DNA of 64,000 nucleotides from Sabellastarte sp. h YS-2021 (lineage: Eukaryota > Annelida > Polychaeta > Sabellida > Sabellidae). Below are positions 24,283 through 36,177 of this stretch, in pieces. Both the position numbers and the translations under genes were made by a program. Within the stretch, counting starts at the first letter, position 1, and each line of letters opens with the position of its first letter. Where the stretch lies: positions 139,378,033 to 139,442,032 of the forward strand of contig OZ024931.1 of the NCBI GenBank assembly GCA_964017235.1, read 5' to 3'. The notes beneath the pieces are model-generated. The model did not search any database. It was given only the letters and a program-made list of their open reading frames with translations, and was not told where the DNA came from.

Positions 24283-24810
24283 GTCCCAGACCTTCTGTAA
24301 GGGTCAGTTGTGGTCGGTTGAGGTCGTGTAAAAAATCAAACATGTTTGATATCTCTCACAACTACAACCGATTCATATTTCCCGCCCTCAACAAAATGTC
24401 CAGTTCCAGGCGTCCTCAGGCCTCCTCAGACCCAATTTTACACAGTCGTGTGTTGTCCCAGGCTGCCTGTGACCCTTAGTCTCAGACCTCCCTAGCTTAA
24501 TCCCAGGAAGCTGGTTGTTAGTCTCTGACTCAAATATTATACATATGAATTTCATGCGTGTGAAAGTGAATCGGTTACATTAGTCCCTGGAAGCCTCAGA
24601 CCATCTGCGGTGTCCTGGGACCCAAAAATCAAGGTCTGGGACTAAGCCCCAACTAAGGGTAACTGACCCTAACCGATCCAAACCGACCTCCCTAGGATGC
24701 CTGGGACAATGCAATTTTAGTCTGCAACGGTCTGAAGATGCCCCAGGAGGCCTGGGACTAACAACCGATTAAGAACCGACGAGGCAATGAGGAGGTCTGG
24801 GACTATATAA
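24283..24810 (+). promoter_or_regulatory. Harbinger left subterminal motif cluster and TATA box
   Basis: About ten copies of a word near GTCTGGGACTAA or its complement TTAGTCCCAGAC occur in both orientations (for example near 24282, 24447, 24633, 24705, 24754, 24795). Subterminal clusters of this kind are usual binding sites for transposase or Myb-like partner proteins. The last copy runs into TATATAA (24804-24810), a plausible TATA box about 170 bp before the Myb-like ORF start. The binding role is inferred. Confidence 0.5.
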
Positions 24811-24982
24811 GTGACCGCGCACACATTCTCGTTGTTACTTACTGTTTGGCTACTGAGAGACGTGTGTCACTGATTTGTAGGGGTTTTCAGTTTTTTTAAA
24901 ATATATTATACTTGAGCTTAAGGCAAATTTCACAGCTAGGAGACACACTCTACTATTTTTTTATTATTTTGTCGACTGGATT

Positions 24983-26097
24983 ATGAGGAAAGAGATAGGA
25001 GGGAAGAGAGGAAGGAAAAAGATGGTTGAGAGGGAGAAGGAAAGTGAAGTAGAGGAAAGAGTTGAAGTTACCAAGGAAGGGATTGAGAGGAGAGAGGAGG
25101 AGGAGATTGAGGAACGTCCAGCTATTGAGGAAGCTGTGGAAGAAGAAGAGAGGTGTGAAGAAGATCCAGAGTGTCATTCTTCAGCCAAAAGAGCCAGGGT
25201 GTGTGCAACTTTTACTGACAGTCAGGCTCTCTGGGCAGAAATATCTGCAGAACTCAAGCTCCAGCCCTTTGATGTGAGATGTTGGTTCGAGTCCCAGCGA
25301 ACGCATTATGGCAAGCTGTCCAAGCTCCAATCTGGCCAAGCCCTGAGGGAGATGATCAAGAGACAGTCCTGGGTCTACCAACAGATGGCTTTCCTTAAAA
25401 CCCAAATCAAACGAAAGGAGGCCAACAGAACTTCAGGTTTAAGGCCAGTCCAAATACCAGCAAGCAGAACGAATCATGTGGCTCTACTACTGATACAGAA
25501 CACCTTGAGTCCAATGTCCTGAGGGAGAGGAGTCAGTCCATCATCACATCTACACCCGTTTCAACAACAAACTCCAAGATTCTCGAGCACTTTGAGCAGA
25601 TGAGGACACTGATCTCAGGTTTTCTGCAGCAGAAGTCAGACAGGCAGCCCTTCTTCGACTACATGGCATCAGAGGCCGAAAAGATGAGTCAAGAAGAATT
25701 GGAAGAGTTAAAGGGCAAGATATTTAGAGACATTGAAACTATTAAGAGCAACCGTAGACGTCAGCCATTGCCCAGAAGATCAGCCAGTATTACCACAGAG
25801 TCGCAGAGGGTCGGGATACTGCCAACAACCACTCAACAGGCGTCTAGTTCCACTCAAGCAGCAGCTGGCAGCAGTTTTGTCTACCATACACCAAGCCCCA
25901 TTGGCTTCAGCAACCCTACATCTGTCCTAACTGTACAGGACGAAGGGAGCAGACACAATCTGAGTGGAATATTAAGTCAGCTACCAGATCTGACATCAAC
26001 ACAGATTGTCGAGCAGCCTCACCAGCAGCAACCGCAGCAGCAGCTCTTTACTATCACCACTTCAGCACCGCGTCAACAGCAGCAGCCTCCTCAGTAG
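24983..26097 (+). pseudogene. Harbinger Myb/SANT-like (MADF-type) DNA-binding protein
   Basis: The first frame (24983-25522) starts with a Glu/Lys/Arg-rich acidic-basic tail of about 70 residues. A helix-turn-helix-type domain of about 70-145 follows, with conserved Trp and basic positions (ALWAEISAELKLQPFDVRCW, SQRTHYGKLSKLQSGQ, RQSWVYQQMAFLKTQI). A frameshift near 25415-25470 leads to the second frame (to 26097), with a BESS-like short helix region (PFFDYMASEAEKMSQEEL) and a Gln-rich tail. Autonomous Harbinger elements encode such a protein, which helps bring the transposase to the nucleus and the element ends. Whether the break is an error, an intron remnant or true decay is open. Confidence 0.75.
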
Positions 26098-26830
26098 CCA
26101 TCCAGTCAGGGTGGGTCTTTGACCTGTCAGCCCTTTTAAGGGCCACCAAATCTTCCAAAAACAATTTATTAAGTTACATGTTATTCCAATTCCCCTCCCA
26201 AAACAAAAAAGTTCAGTACAAATACTTATCACAAAAAAAATTAAAGTCCAACACCCACACCACCCCAAACATGAAATAAATAACCCATGGTATCACACAT
26301 AACAAAAAGGCCACATAAAAAAATCAAAAAAAATCCCAATATGGCCATTAATCAGCCCATTTTTAGCTTAAAATCCATGGGATAGTTTAAAATGTTTAAT
26401 TGAAAAGTCCAACACTTACACATTCCCTAGAGTTAAAAGGCATTATGACATACTTACCAACCCACAAACAGACAAACCCAATACCAAACATTAACACCCA
26501 ACAAACAAACCCACTACCAAACGTAACACCCAACTACCAAAAACAAACCCAATACCAATAACCACCAAACAAGAAACAGACAAACCCAAAAGTAAACAGA
26601 ACCCAAGCCAAAGAACTGACAAACTATTTTGCAAACATAATCCCCCATTATTGAAAAGAAAACTAGCTTCATGGTTATATTTTCTATATATTTGTGAATA
26701 GAAGTGAAGATTTTATATTTAAGATTTCCAGGAAAACATTTCTGTTTGAAATAATTTTCCAACCCCCCCCCCCAAAAAAAGTTAGTGAAATTAGGATGTG
26801 GCTTTCAAAATATATGCAAAATTAATTCCA
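26098..26830. other. Low-complexity AC-rich spacer
   Basis: The interval between the two convergent Harbinger genes is rich in CAAACCCAATACCAA-type words (26450-26600) and ends in a C run (26763-26774). No gene is seen. ORFs on the minus strand here are translations of the simple sequence. Confidence 0.6.
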
Positions 26831-26839
26831 TTTAGGATG

Positions 26840-27060
26840 TTATGTGTGGCTTTGTGTGTTGCTTTTGTTTGGCACTGGGTTTGTCTGTTTGTCAGTTGGG
26901 TGACTTCTGTAGGGCATTGTGTTTGTCTGTTTGTTGGGTGGGTAACTTGTGTTTGGCATGGGGTTTGTCTGTTTGTCCATCTGTGCAATTTATGCTTTGC
27001 ATGCGGTTTGTCTGTTTGTCCGTCTGTACAAGTTATGTTTTGCATGGGGTATGTCTGAAG
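26840..27060 (+). repeat. Minisatellite of TTTGTCTGTTTGTC units
   Basis: About four units of roughly 50-60 bp share TTTGTCTGTTTGTC plus a GGCATTG/GGCATGG-type word. They generate Cys/Val-rich spurious ORFs in several frames. Immediately downstream (27098-27160), AGTCCTGAAAAGGACT mini-palindromes occur three times. Confidence 0.75.
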
Positions 27061-27163
27061 CAAGCATAGCTCATTAATTGTTTTTGGAATATTTGGTAGT
27101 CCTAAAAAGGACTGTTTGTTAGTCCTGAAAAGGAGTGGTATAGTTAGTCCTGAAAAGGACTGA

Positions 27164-28372
27164 TTACTGCAGCAGGACTTGCCAGGCCACTGCTCCCTCA
27201 TTATTGAAGTAGTCCTTCAGGTAATCCCTTTGTCTCTTGGCTTCTCTAGCAGGGTTTCTGTCTTGGCCACCACCAGCAGCACCACCAATCAATTCACAAT
27301 CACCAGGCACATCATCATCATCATCATCCCCAGGCTGCTGACCACCAGGTTGACCTTGATACTGGCTTCTCAGTATGTTGTGCAGAACCACACAGGTAAA
27401 GACCACTTCCCTGACTGTTGCTGGGGGTAGTTCAGTGGTGGTCCTCATCACTCTGAATCTTGAAACCAGGATGCCAAAAGCGTTTTCACCAACTCTCCTG
27501 CCCCTTGATATTCTATAGTTGGCAATTCTTTCCTCTCTTGTTAACATCCTTCTGCCATGGGGTTTCATGAGCCAGGTCTTTAGGGCAAAGGCATCATCTG
27601 CCAGAATGAAGTACATCTGGACCACCCTGGGTTATAGGTGCTGGGTCAGTGAAGCCTATCCTGCCATCCTCAATCCTCATCTTTAGCTGAGAGGCATTAA
27701 ATATCTGGGCATCTGAGCAAGATCCAGCTGTACCAGCATCCACCCGTCTAAACTTATACTGTCCATCTACCAGGGCCAACATCACATTGGAAAAGAACCC
27801 CTTGTAGTTGTGGTAGAGGGCTCCAGTGTTCTTGGGTTTCTTCAGGGCTACATGCTTTCCATCAAGGGCTCCCAGGGCACGTGGAACATTCCAACTGATC
27901 CTGAATTCCCTCTCCAGTTCTTTCTGGTACTCTCTGGTGAACTCACCTCTGGTAAAAACTTGGAAATGGTGGATCTTCCAAGCCTGAACTGACAGGATAA
28001 TGATGTGTAGGACTCTCCAGTGGCCAGATATCTGATGGTGAGGGCTAATTTCTCCCCAACACTGATTGGAGCTCTGTAGTTGGTGGCCTGCCTGGCTAGA
28101 TGTGGTTCCAGTCTGGTCTTTATCATTTCAAAAAATTCAGGGGTCATCCTCATGTAATTGGTCAATCCTGGAATGTCTGTGGCATTCAGATCAGCCATAA
28201 TATTGTGGTAGGCCCCCCTCTCCTCTCTCTGCAGTAGCCATGGCCTGACCCACATGTTCTGCCTTCTTCTAGGTCTCTGTATGGGTGCTGGTGGTGGTGC
28301 TGGTGGTGGTAGTTGCTGTGGTCTACGTAGAAATTGGAAATACATGATTATTTGTAACTGAATAAAAACCAA
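27164..28372 (-). pseudogene. PIF/Harbinger DDE transposase (two frameshifts)
   Basis: Reading from 28372, the first frame has a Pro-rich start, then a helical DNA-binding region (PGLTNYMRMTPEFFEMIKTR, SVGEKLALTIRYLATGESY, LGRSTISKFL). After a frameshift near 27885 the catalytic core continues with GALDGKHVALKKP (first Asp), YHNYKGFFSNVMLALVDG and VDAGTAGSCSDAQIF (second Asp). A second shift near 27620 gives ADDAFALKTWLMKPH, NYRISRGRRVGENAFG (acidic third residue) and the terminal VVLHNIL, stopping at 27164. All three catalytic positions appear present, and only the frame is broken. Cut-and-paste activity would need repair of both shifts or their being sequence errors. It is convergent with the Myb-like gene. 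Confidence 0.85.
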
Positions 28373-29063
28373 AAAACCCTAAGTTGTTGTTGAAGCTGTC
28401 TTCCATTAAAAGGTGGCACCCTGCTGTGTTCCTTGAAAAGCAATGATAATTAGATCGCAAATTTTATATATATAGTAAAAGTTGTGAAGCTTTAAAATTT
28501 ATTAATTGAAGCATTGCTGTCATGGAAATAACAGAATTAGGTAGAATTACCTATAACCAGAGCACTTGGAGAGCGCATACCTGTAATAATAAGTAAATAG
28601 GTAAATCCAAATTAATTTTTTTGTATCCAGATGATAATCCAGAACACTCTAAGAATGTAACAGGATGTAAGGTGGACGCATCTTCTGATTTATTTTCAGG
28701 AAGATCTAATTCGTATTATTTGCAATATCCTGATAACGTTCAAGCAGACAAAGACACAAGCAGACAGTTTAGGTGACATGGCCATGTCAGGGGCCTTTCC
28801 TGTCAGTTGGACACTACCTTAACTGAACTTAGGTGTTCTATTCCTCTGTTTATTCTGTTTATTTTCAAGTAGTCCAATCACCACTGTTCGCACTTCATTG
28901 GAGCCCACACTGGTCAACATGTGGTCAATACATGATCATTCTTGACTATGTTATTGAGGTCAACACATGTATTTTTTATGTAACGGATTATACAAGATTT
29001 TACAAAGACATTTTAGTATTTTAACAAGATGTTATATTTTATTGTGATTTTAACTGGACTACA
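28373..29063. other. Non-coding stretch between transposase and DIRS element C
   Basis: It contains the presumed upstream region of the Harbinger transposase and the 5' region of DIRS element C. No repeat boundary between them could be placed by eye. Confidence 0.4.
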
Positions 29064-30172
29064 ATGACAGGGAACAAAAAGAAAACATCAGCAACGACTT
29101 CCAGAAAGCGTGCGACAGCATCGGCAAGGGCTAGAACATCAGTGAAAAAGGTAAAGAAAGTCAACCAAGATCTCAGTAGTTCATATATCAAAGCTCCCAA
29201 GAAACCTGTAGCTACATTTATAGCTGATGATCCCCAGCAGAGTTCGAATAGTGAAATCTTAGCATATTTGAGGAAAATTAAAAATGTCTGAATCAGGAGC
29301 TCATGAAACGTGTGGACAGCTTAGAGAGCTATTCCATTAGCTCGACTCCCAGAAGTTCAAAGTCACACACCATTGAGACATCAGTTCCACAGGAACGTCA
29401 CATCACTATAAGAGGTAACGCCCTTACAGATCTGAATCCTCCAGTGCACATCAGAAACCCAATGGCAGTGGCATCTGGAACTTCCTTACATGATCCAGTG
29501 GGCGAGGCAAGCCACAGGGATGCTGTTCTTCCTGGGTTTGACGCATTAAGACATAATCCAACTATCTCCCAAGCAGTCAACGGGATACTATTGTCATATG
29601 AAGACAGGTCACAGGCTGAAGCCACCCAAGGTAAGAATTCTCGAAAATCTGGGCAATTTAACTGCTATTCCTGAGCGTAGATGGGCTAATGAGGGATATC
29701 ATGGTAGAAGAAGAGTGGCTTTTGATGACTTGATGCTCCCAGAATGGGCTGCTGGGCAGCTGTCAAACCTGTTACAAATTCAAGACCAATCCACTGTGAA
29801 AAGTGCACTTCTACAGGTCATCTTGTCACTTAAGGATGCAGCGTCACTTCCATGGGCAACCGTCAGATCAGCATGGGCCATTTCAATGCATGGAATTGAG
29901 CAGGGCACACTATCTTGGCATGATTCGATGCAATGGTCCATAAATAGGTTGTCTTCATCACAAATTTCATTGGTCAACTCACAAGTACTTCCCCAACACC
30001 AACCATAGAAAAGAATCTGCAAGTATTTTAATGATGGTCAATGTTCACACGATGCTAATCATGGCAACTACAAGCATGTTTGCTCATACTGTGCTCGTCA
30101 GGGGAGGAATTTGAACCACCAAGAAATTAAGTGTAATTTTAAACAAAGGGGACAGGACAAATCTGCTATGTA
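29064..30172 (+). pseudogene. DIRS element C gag-like ORF
   Basis: Three overlapping frames carry it. A Lys/Arg/Ser/Thr-rich basic start (29064-29291) resembles a nucleic-acid-binding tail. A middle part follows (29303-29674 and 29598-30008) with FDDLMLPEWAAGQLSNLL and SLPWATVRSAWAISMHGIEQ. A terminal Cys/His cluster (CKYFNDGQCSHDANHG, HVCSYCARQGRNLNH) ends about 30172 and matches the cluster in elements B and D. At least two frameshifts are present. The interpretation is a DIRS gag by position and zinc-knuckle pattern. Confidence 0.7.
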
Positions 30173-30177
30173 GGGAT

Positions 30178-31375
30178 GTATGTTACCACCTGAAACCAAT
30201 GTTAATGGAGTTAGCATCTATGGAGATAAAGAAACTTTTACAGACAGTAATGAAACATTTGACACTGCAAATAAAATGAAATTTGCTTGTTATGATAAAA
30301 ATGAGATTTCAAATATGTTGTATGAATATACAAATACACATATTGCATTGCCATATAATCATGATTCAGAATTTGATTCATAATGTTCGCCTGATTCTAT
30401 GCATGTTCATAATAATTTGGGTAGTTTGCCAAAAATCCATTCTTCGTCTGTAAATAACAATCTTCCGAATCATGGTTTTGTGAATACACTTGATGTTTAT
30501 CAGAATGTTCATAATCAAGCTAAATTTGAACAAATTAACATGCCTTGTTACACTGAGGCAGATGTTATGTCTCAAAATTGTTATAGTTTTGATAATTACA
30601 GTAAATTCAGTAGTTACACTGCTGAGAAGGCGCAAGACGCCAGTAATTAATGAACATGTCACATTGGGGACTTTTTGAGCCCTGCTGGGGATCCTGTGGG
30701 TGATGTGGGTGTTGTTCACGAATCAATGCAATGGGGACATAAACATAGGATGTATGTTCTCAAGGCAAAACATGAATGTGAAATTAACAATTTGACCATT
30801 ATCTTTGTCCACTCATCACCCAAAGATGACTTGTGGGATTGGTACTATTTATCAAGGGGGACAGGAAGTAACAACCACCTATTTAGCTGTAATTGGGTGC
30901 CCCATGGGTCTCTGTATGTCTCTCACACCATAGACATGCATTTAATTGGCTTTCCTGACAATTCGTTTGCAACTCTCTCCAAACAATGCATATCAAGACT
31001 ATTTAAAAAATTATCTGATAAGGACTTACAACATGTCTTATACAACATATATGGAGAATATTATGGATACTTATTGGTCGAGCCAACTGCGTCGAACCGT
31101 CGTTTTCTGACGTCGTCAACACAATTTTATTGAATGACCCAGTAGTCACCCCTCCTGTCATGGTGGAAATAAATGGTTATCAGCCTGAAGGTACCAGGGT
31201 CAATACTGACAATAACTGTCCTGACAAGTCAAGGGGTTTTCTTAACCATTCCGAAGCAAAGTTCACATTTATCGAACCTGATAGGGAGCCAGTCCTCATC
31301 TCAGATATAAATCATTGTGTGGCTTTTGCCAAATTAATACAAGAAACAGGAAAACCCAATTATGCAGTAGCCTGA
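30178..31375 (+). other. Unassigned ORFs of element C between gag and RT
   Basis: Four successive short open frames (30180-30383, 30399-30650, 30675-31133, 31130-31375) lie where the conserved pre-RT block should be. The 152-codon frame at 30675 contains NLTIIFVHSSPKDDLWDWYY and LSDKDLQHVLYNIYGEYYGY; I do not recognise it. The last frame (NGYQPEGTRVNTDN, ISDINHCVAFAKLIQETGKP) is also unknown. They could be an accessory domain, a diverged pol N-terminus or an inserted foreign fragment. Composition is like the rest of element C. Confidence 0.4.
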
Positions 31376-31379
31376 ATAC

Positions 31380-32243
31380 CACTAGTGAGTCATATTTAAG
31401 ATAGATATCTCCAGGGCATTTCGAAATCCGAGGGTAGACCCCAGAGATGCTTTGAAATTTGGCCTTAAATGGGAGAATGACTACTATCTGGATCTAGGTA
31501 TCGTGTTTGGCTGGATCCATGGATCCGGAACTTTTCAGATGGTGGCCGACGTCAATGTCCACATCATTCCAAAGATAGGCTGCAAAACTTTCACCTACAT
31601 TGATGATCTTGTAGGAATTTGCACTAGATCAAAGGGAAAGCAATATTTTAAGGCTCTTTATGATCTTATCACAGATCTGGGTTTACCAATAAATCCAGAT
31701 AAGGTAGATCCACCAACTACGGAGCTTGCATGCTTCGGAATCTCCATTAACATTGGTAACTCCACCCTGGCTATAGATTAGAAGATAGATGCAATCTATC
31801 AGGAATGCTGCCTTACTTTTGAACTTAAATACTAAAGTCGTCAAAAATTTCAGTCCCTGTTAGGTAAGCTCTTATATATCCACAAATGTGTCCATCCAGC
31901 TAGAATTCTTGTGAATAGGATCCTTCACCTATTTAGAAGTAGCTCTGGCAAGAAAAGAATAAAACTTAATCCTGAATTCTTTCTGGATATCAAATGGTTT
32001 CAAAAATTTTTGCCATACTTCAATGGCATCACATTTTTTGACAAACCAATTTTGCCTTATCAAGACATTCTACATTTGGATGCTAGTCTTACGGGTCTGG
32101 GAGGCATTTGGTCTAATAGGGTTTACAGTTCCCCCATTGTGGCCATACCCGGATTTGACACTCAGCTATATAACAACTTGATAGAAAATTACATTTGGGA
32201 CACAGTTTCTGTACAGTATCTTAGTTTAGATTTACAATTCTGA
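31380..32243 (+). pseudogene. DIRS element C reverse transcriptase-RNase H (degenerate)
   Basis: The frame opens with FKIDISRAFRN (motif A, about 31398), runs into ORF 31452-31781 with GWIHGSGTFQM and an intact YIDD (residues 49-52 of that ORF), and is stopped at 31779. After a broken patch with LLGKLLYIHKCVHPAR, the second ORF (31911-32243) has an RNase H start (LHLDASLTGLGGIWSN). The RNase H then ends abruptly and recombinase sequence begins at about 32250, so the RNase H C-terminus is deleted. It belongs with remnant A rather than element B by sequence. Confidence 0.8.
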
Positions 32244-32249
32244 TTTACA

Positions 32250-33180
32250 GGTTCGAACCCACAATCGCATCCTCTATTGGAATCAGCTTGGTCCAGAGTT
32301 CAGAAAGCATATCGACCCTCAAGTATGGAGGCACATCACAGACATTTTAGGACTTTTATGACATTCATGATATTCATGAGACTACCTGTTGTACTATCAG
32401 TACACAATATATTAGTATTTCTGGAATACTTATACAAAAATGATCTTTCGCCCAAAGTGATAAAAAATTACTGGTCATCAATTGTATCTATGGCCAAATA
32501 TTACCGCCTACCTGATTCTTCATTATCAGATAGTTGTATATCTAGACACATTAGAAGCATTTCTGTTAATTCAAGATTTCTTCCAACCCCAAGGGGTGTG
32601 TTCGACATTAAAACATTGTACCTAATTTCAATCAGCTGTGACATGCTTACTGATCCCTTGTTATTCAGAGCCATATTTTTGACAGCATTCTTTGGCTTTC
32701 TTAGAATGTCAAACATTGCTCCCCACAGTGCCAAAAAGTTTGATCCTAGAAGGGATTTTCTAAGACAAGATTTGGTCTTCAACCGCGAATCTGCTCATCT
32801 TATTATAAAATGGACAAAAATATATATCTGTGCCCTGTTAGGGCCCTTAGAAGCTTACTTTCATCTAGATCACTTCCTCTCACAGCCCCTTTGTTTGCCA
32901 ATAACTTTCCTCCTTTGGCACAAATAATTGATACACACATTAGGGATGCATTGAAAACCATCTTAACTTCTAGGAATATTCACCTTCAAGGTCATGGGTT
33001 CCACACCTTCAGAAGGTTGGGGGCTACTTATGTTTTAACCACAGCGTATCTCTGCAGAATGTCATGGCCCATGGGCTCTGGCGAAGCTTTGCCACCTTGA
33101 CATATCTTCAAAATGCATCCATGGCAGCTTCAAACATTCCAAAGAATTTTGCCTCTACCATTCCTCCTCACTTTTAGCTT
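32250..33180 (+). pseudogene. DIRS element C tyrosine recombinase
   Basis: The long frame (32277-32927) covers the N-terminal SAM-like domain (SRVQKAYRPSSMEAHHRHFR, FLEYLYKNDLSPKVIKNYW) and the start of the catalytic domain (FLTAFFGFLRMSNIAPHS, whose Arg is the first catalytic residue). A shift near 32815 leads to NIYLCPVRALRSL, then the H-x-x-R motif HTFRR (about 33000). A further shift gives GLWRSFATLTYLQNAS with the presumed nucleophile Tyr. All catalytic blocks survive in order but across three frames. This is the most complete recombinase in the window. Confidence 0.82.
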
Positions 33181-33363
33181 GGTTTTGGGCTTTAAAATTT
33201 CCCACATTTTATTTCCTGAAATTTTGAACACTGTATAATCGTGTACTAACCTGTAAATAAAAATCCCAGTATTTTACTTATCATCTTCTTATCATCTTCT
33301 GACCTTACCTACATAACCTTTGACCTGGGACCTACGACCTGTAGTCTACCAACTGATAAAAAT

Positions 33364-33590
33364 ATTTATTTATTTGGGTTTTTATGTCACTTTTAACACT
33401 GCACAGGTCATATCACGACAGGTAGTTAGAAGGGAAGAAGAAACAAGTACATAAAGTTGGTCAAAGTTCTGTACTGTAAACTGCTGGCCAAAGGCAAGCC
33501 ACTTTTATATGTGAGGTCAGACTAGAATTCAAACTCTGATCTCAGAGGTGGGAGGCAAGTGTGTTACCACCGGCCTCCATAGCCCCCATT
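33364..33590 (-). mobile_element. tRNA-derived SINE, family S1, copy 2
   Basis: This inverted and somewhat eroded relative of 17245-17488 matches GGTCATATCACGACAGGTAG, TTCTGTACTGTAAACTGC and a GGTGGGAGGCAAGTGTGTTACC head. The B box is decayed (AGAATTCAAACTCTG on the plus strand). An 8-bp ATAAAAAT flanks both sides (33356-33363, 33591-33598). It lies between elements C and D. Confidence 0.8.
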
Positions 33591-34160
33591 ATAAAAATGA
33601 TACCTTCTTCGGGGAGGTTATAATCAGTTGCAGCAATCCATATATCATTGTCATGAGAGAAATATGTTTGAAATAGTACTGTAGAAAACATTTTGACAGA
33701 GTCAAGGTCAAAGGTAGGCTAAGGTCACAGTATGACATTGCACATCTTTAACCCCTAAACTATACCCCTAAGAAGTATCAACATCCTTGGTAACATCTAA
33801 CAGATTCTGAGATACAGGCCAGACAAAATATTTACCCCTGCCCACCCATCTGTTCACTTGTTAGCAAAGCTAGATGCCGTGGGTGAAAACAATATCTGCA
33901 TTTGGACAATTGGACATCATGATTTGGTCAGTTCTAAGTTCTTTCTGATCAATCGGATAGTGGGTCTGACATTGACATATCTGGTTTACTTGATATTTCC
34001 AATCAAAATTTGTCATTTTCGGATTCCAGTAGTGTTAATCATGGTGCTGCTGTCAGCGGGAGTGGCAGTCCCAAAGCCTCAAGTTCTAGCCCTATAAATG
34101 TTGACCAAAATATGATTAACCAACAAATATTTTACCTAGTTGAATGCGTTGTGAAAGAGA

Positions 34161-34975
34161 TTGAGCAGTATTGACAAGAACAGTCTTCAAAGTATTTGTA
34201 GGAAGAACAGTGATACTTCTAAAATTAAAAAAGCCAAACGTGAAACTAAGGCACATGTCCCATGTAACCGGTATCAGGTGACAAATATGGCTACTCCTGC
34301 CATCCCTTCTGTGGGTCATTTACCATCACTAGAGCAATTGAAACATGAATCAAAAATTCAGGAAGAGGTACAAGCTAGATTAAAACATCTAGTAGAAAAT
34401 GCAAAGCCAGGTAAGGACAAAATAAAGTCCCAAAGAGGTGGTTTGGTGGATGTATTCGTAGCAAACAGAGTTAAATGGTTTCATGAATATGTGCTTTCCA
34501 GCCAAAGTAAAGACCGGGTTACATACAACCTGCTTTCACCAATACAATGAATGGCAGGCTTTTGCAGAACCATAAGAGAAGAACCCGATTCAAAAAATAA
34601 AGAATTTATGCTTGATTATGTCATTAACCTCCTTGATGATGCTACAGATTTTTCCTGGGCTTCTGCAAAGGCCTGCCATGTGGTTTTCTTATGCCGCATG
34701 GAACAGGGGGAGGTACAGAGCTGGTCACAAACTGATAAGATTGATAGAATACGTAGGGCTCATGCACAGAGACATATCACAGGCCAGAGCTCTAATAAAA
34801 GCTAAGATAGAGGTACCAGTGGTACAGGCAGGGTAACCCCTTGTGTATACTTCAACAAAGGCATGTGTATGCAGAAACAAACGCATGAAACCAAAGGGGT
34901 GCTCTATAAGCACATTTGCTCATCGTGTTGGTCAAAAGAAGGCAAATCCTACCCAAACTTCAATCTCTTACAAAA
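34161..34975 (+). pseudogene. DIRS element D gag-like ORF
   Basis: Frame 34161-34550 carries a basic region (KIKKAKRETKAH) and KDKIKSQRGGLVDVFVANRV. A stop separates it from 34551-34805, with KEFMLDYVINLLDDATDFSW and HVVFLCRMEQG. The Cys/His cluster follows in another frame (PCVYFNKGMCMQKQTHE, HICSSCWSKEGKSY, about 34830-34960). Block order and wording follow element B closely, so B and D are one subfamily. Confidence 0.75.
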
Positions 34976-35613
34976 AACGAGTAGCTTTGGGCATGACTAC
35001 TTTACCTAGTCATGCCCATAAAGGTAGGTGTATTTATAATTCCTCAGTTCAATCCGACCAGATACTTCAGTTAATGTACTTACCCAAAACTCAGGCAAAA
35101 TCAATCATGACCAAGGCCCTAGGGGGCACTAATCATTTTGGGAAAAAATATTATGCCCAATTAGTTTCAACTGGGGAAAACATTATTAGTCAAAGTCAGA
35201 CTTTCAACACATTGTTAGCCAGTGGCCATACTGGTTCAAATCACTCCACTGCCACAGCATGGGACAGGGGTAATAGGTCATTTCACCGTGATGTGTCAAA
35301 TAAGGCTAGTGCAAAGAGTTAGAATCAAGACATGGCATATGAATGTAAGGACATCAGTACCAGAGTACTGTGTAAACAAGAAACTTTGAAGCAGTATAGT
35401 TCACAAACTGTCAACAATGGTCGAGGTAGGTTCTATTTAAACTGTTCTAGTATCAATAATATTCCGGATCAAGGGGTACCTGTTCATAACAGGTACCACA
35501 TACTGGACTACATTGATGCAAATGAGAACAGACAAGTTGAACTCTCAGCAACAAAGCTGTCCTGGCCAAAATGACTAAAGTAAATACAGATTTCCCTGGT
35601 CGTACATGTACGG
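34976..35613 (+). other. Element D middle region, no RT
   Basis: Open frames at 34843-35322 and 35332-35574 show no polymerase motif. In a complete element this interval should hold about 1.5 kb of RT/RNase H, which is missing here. Confidence 0.55.
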
Positions 35614-36177
35614 ATGAAAATCCATGCAGGTCACAGCAAAACTGCATTGGTAAGACACTTATGTGTGGGAGATGTAATTTTTTCATTTACAGGAGCCACA
35701 ATTGTGGTTAAGTGGTCAAAAATCATTCATGACAGAGTCTCCACTGCCACTGTGGTCATTCCACACCTAGGCGACTCACCACTGTGTCCAGTTTCTGCCA
35801 TCAAGGCCATATTTTCCAAAATTACATCACAAACTGATCACCCTCTCTTTCAGATACAAGCTGGTGAGTGATGGAGGGTCTTAACTGATTCTGTAGCCAG
35901 GAAACACCTAAAGAGGGTTTCTTCTATCCTAGACCTTCCAAGGTCTCTTACTTTTCATGGTTTTAGGAGAGGAGGTGCAACCTGGGCATTCCTAAATGGG
36001 GTTCCCATACAACAGATCCAAGCTCAAGGGACCTGGTCCTCCTCTTGTGTCTGGAGGTACATTAACCTCCCTCTTTCTTCAACCTCACAGGTGTCAAGGA
36101 CGTTCCAAGCCCACCTTTTTTCCTTGCTTCTCCTACTGGGCACTTGGGCACTCCTTCTCCTGTGCAATTTCACATGC
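35614..36177 (+). pseudogene. DIRS element D tyrosine recombinase, C-terminal half
   Basis: One frame, interrupted by a single TGA at 35871-35873, carries SPLCPVSAIKAIF, then RSLTFHGFRRGGATWAFLNG with the H-x-x-R motif (His codon about 35956), GTWSSSCVWRYI with the nucleophile Tyr at 36058-36060, and a hydrophobic tail. The N-terminal domain and the first catalytic Arg block are absent. Element D therefore keeps gag and a recombinase tail only. Confidence 0.8.

Noticed and set aside
26514..27201. ORFs on both strands with Val/Cys or Thr/Gln repeats
   Set aside because: They derive from the AC-rich and TTTGTCTG simple repeats.
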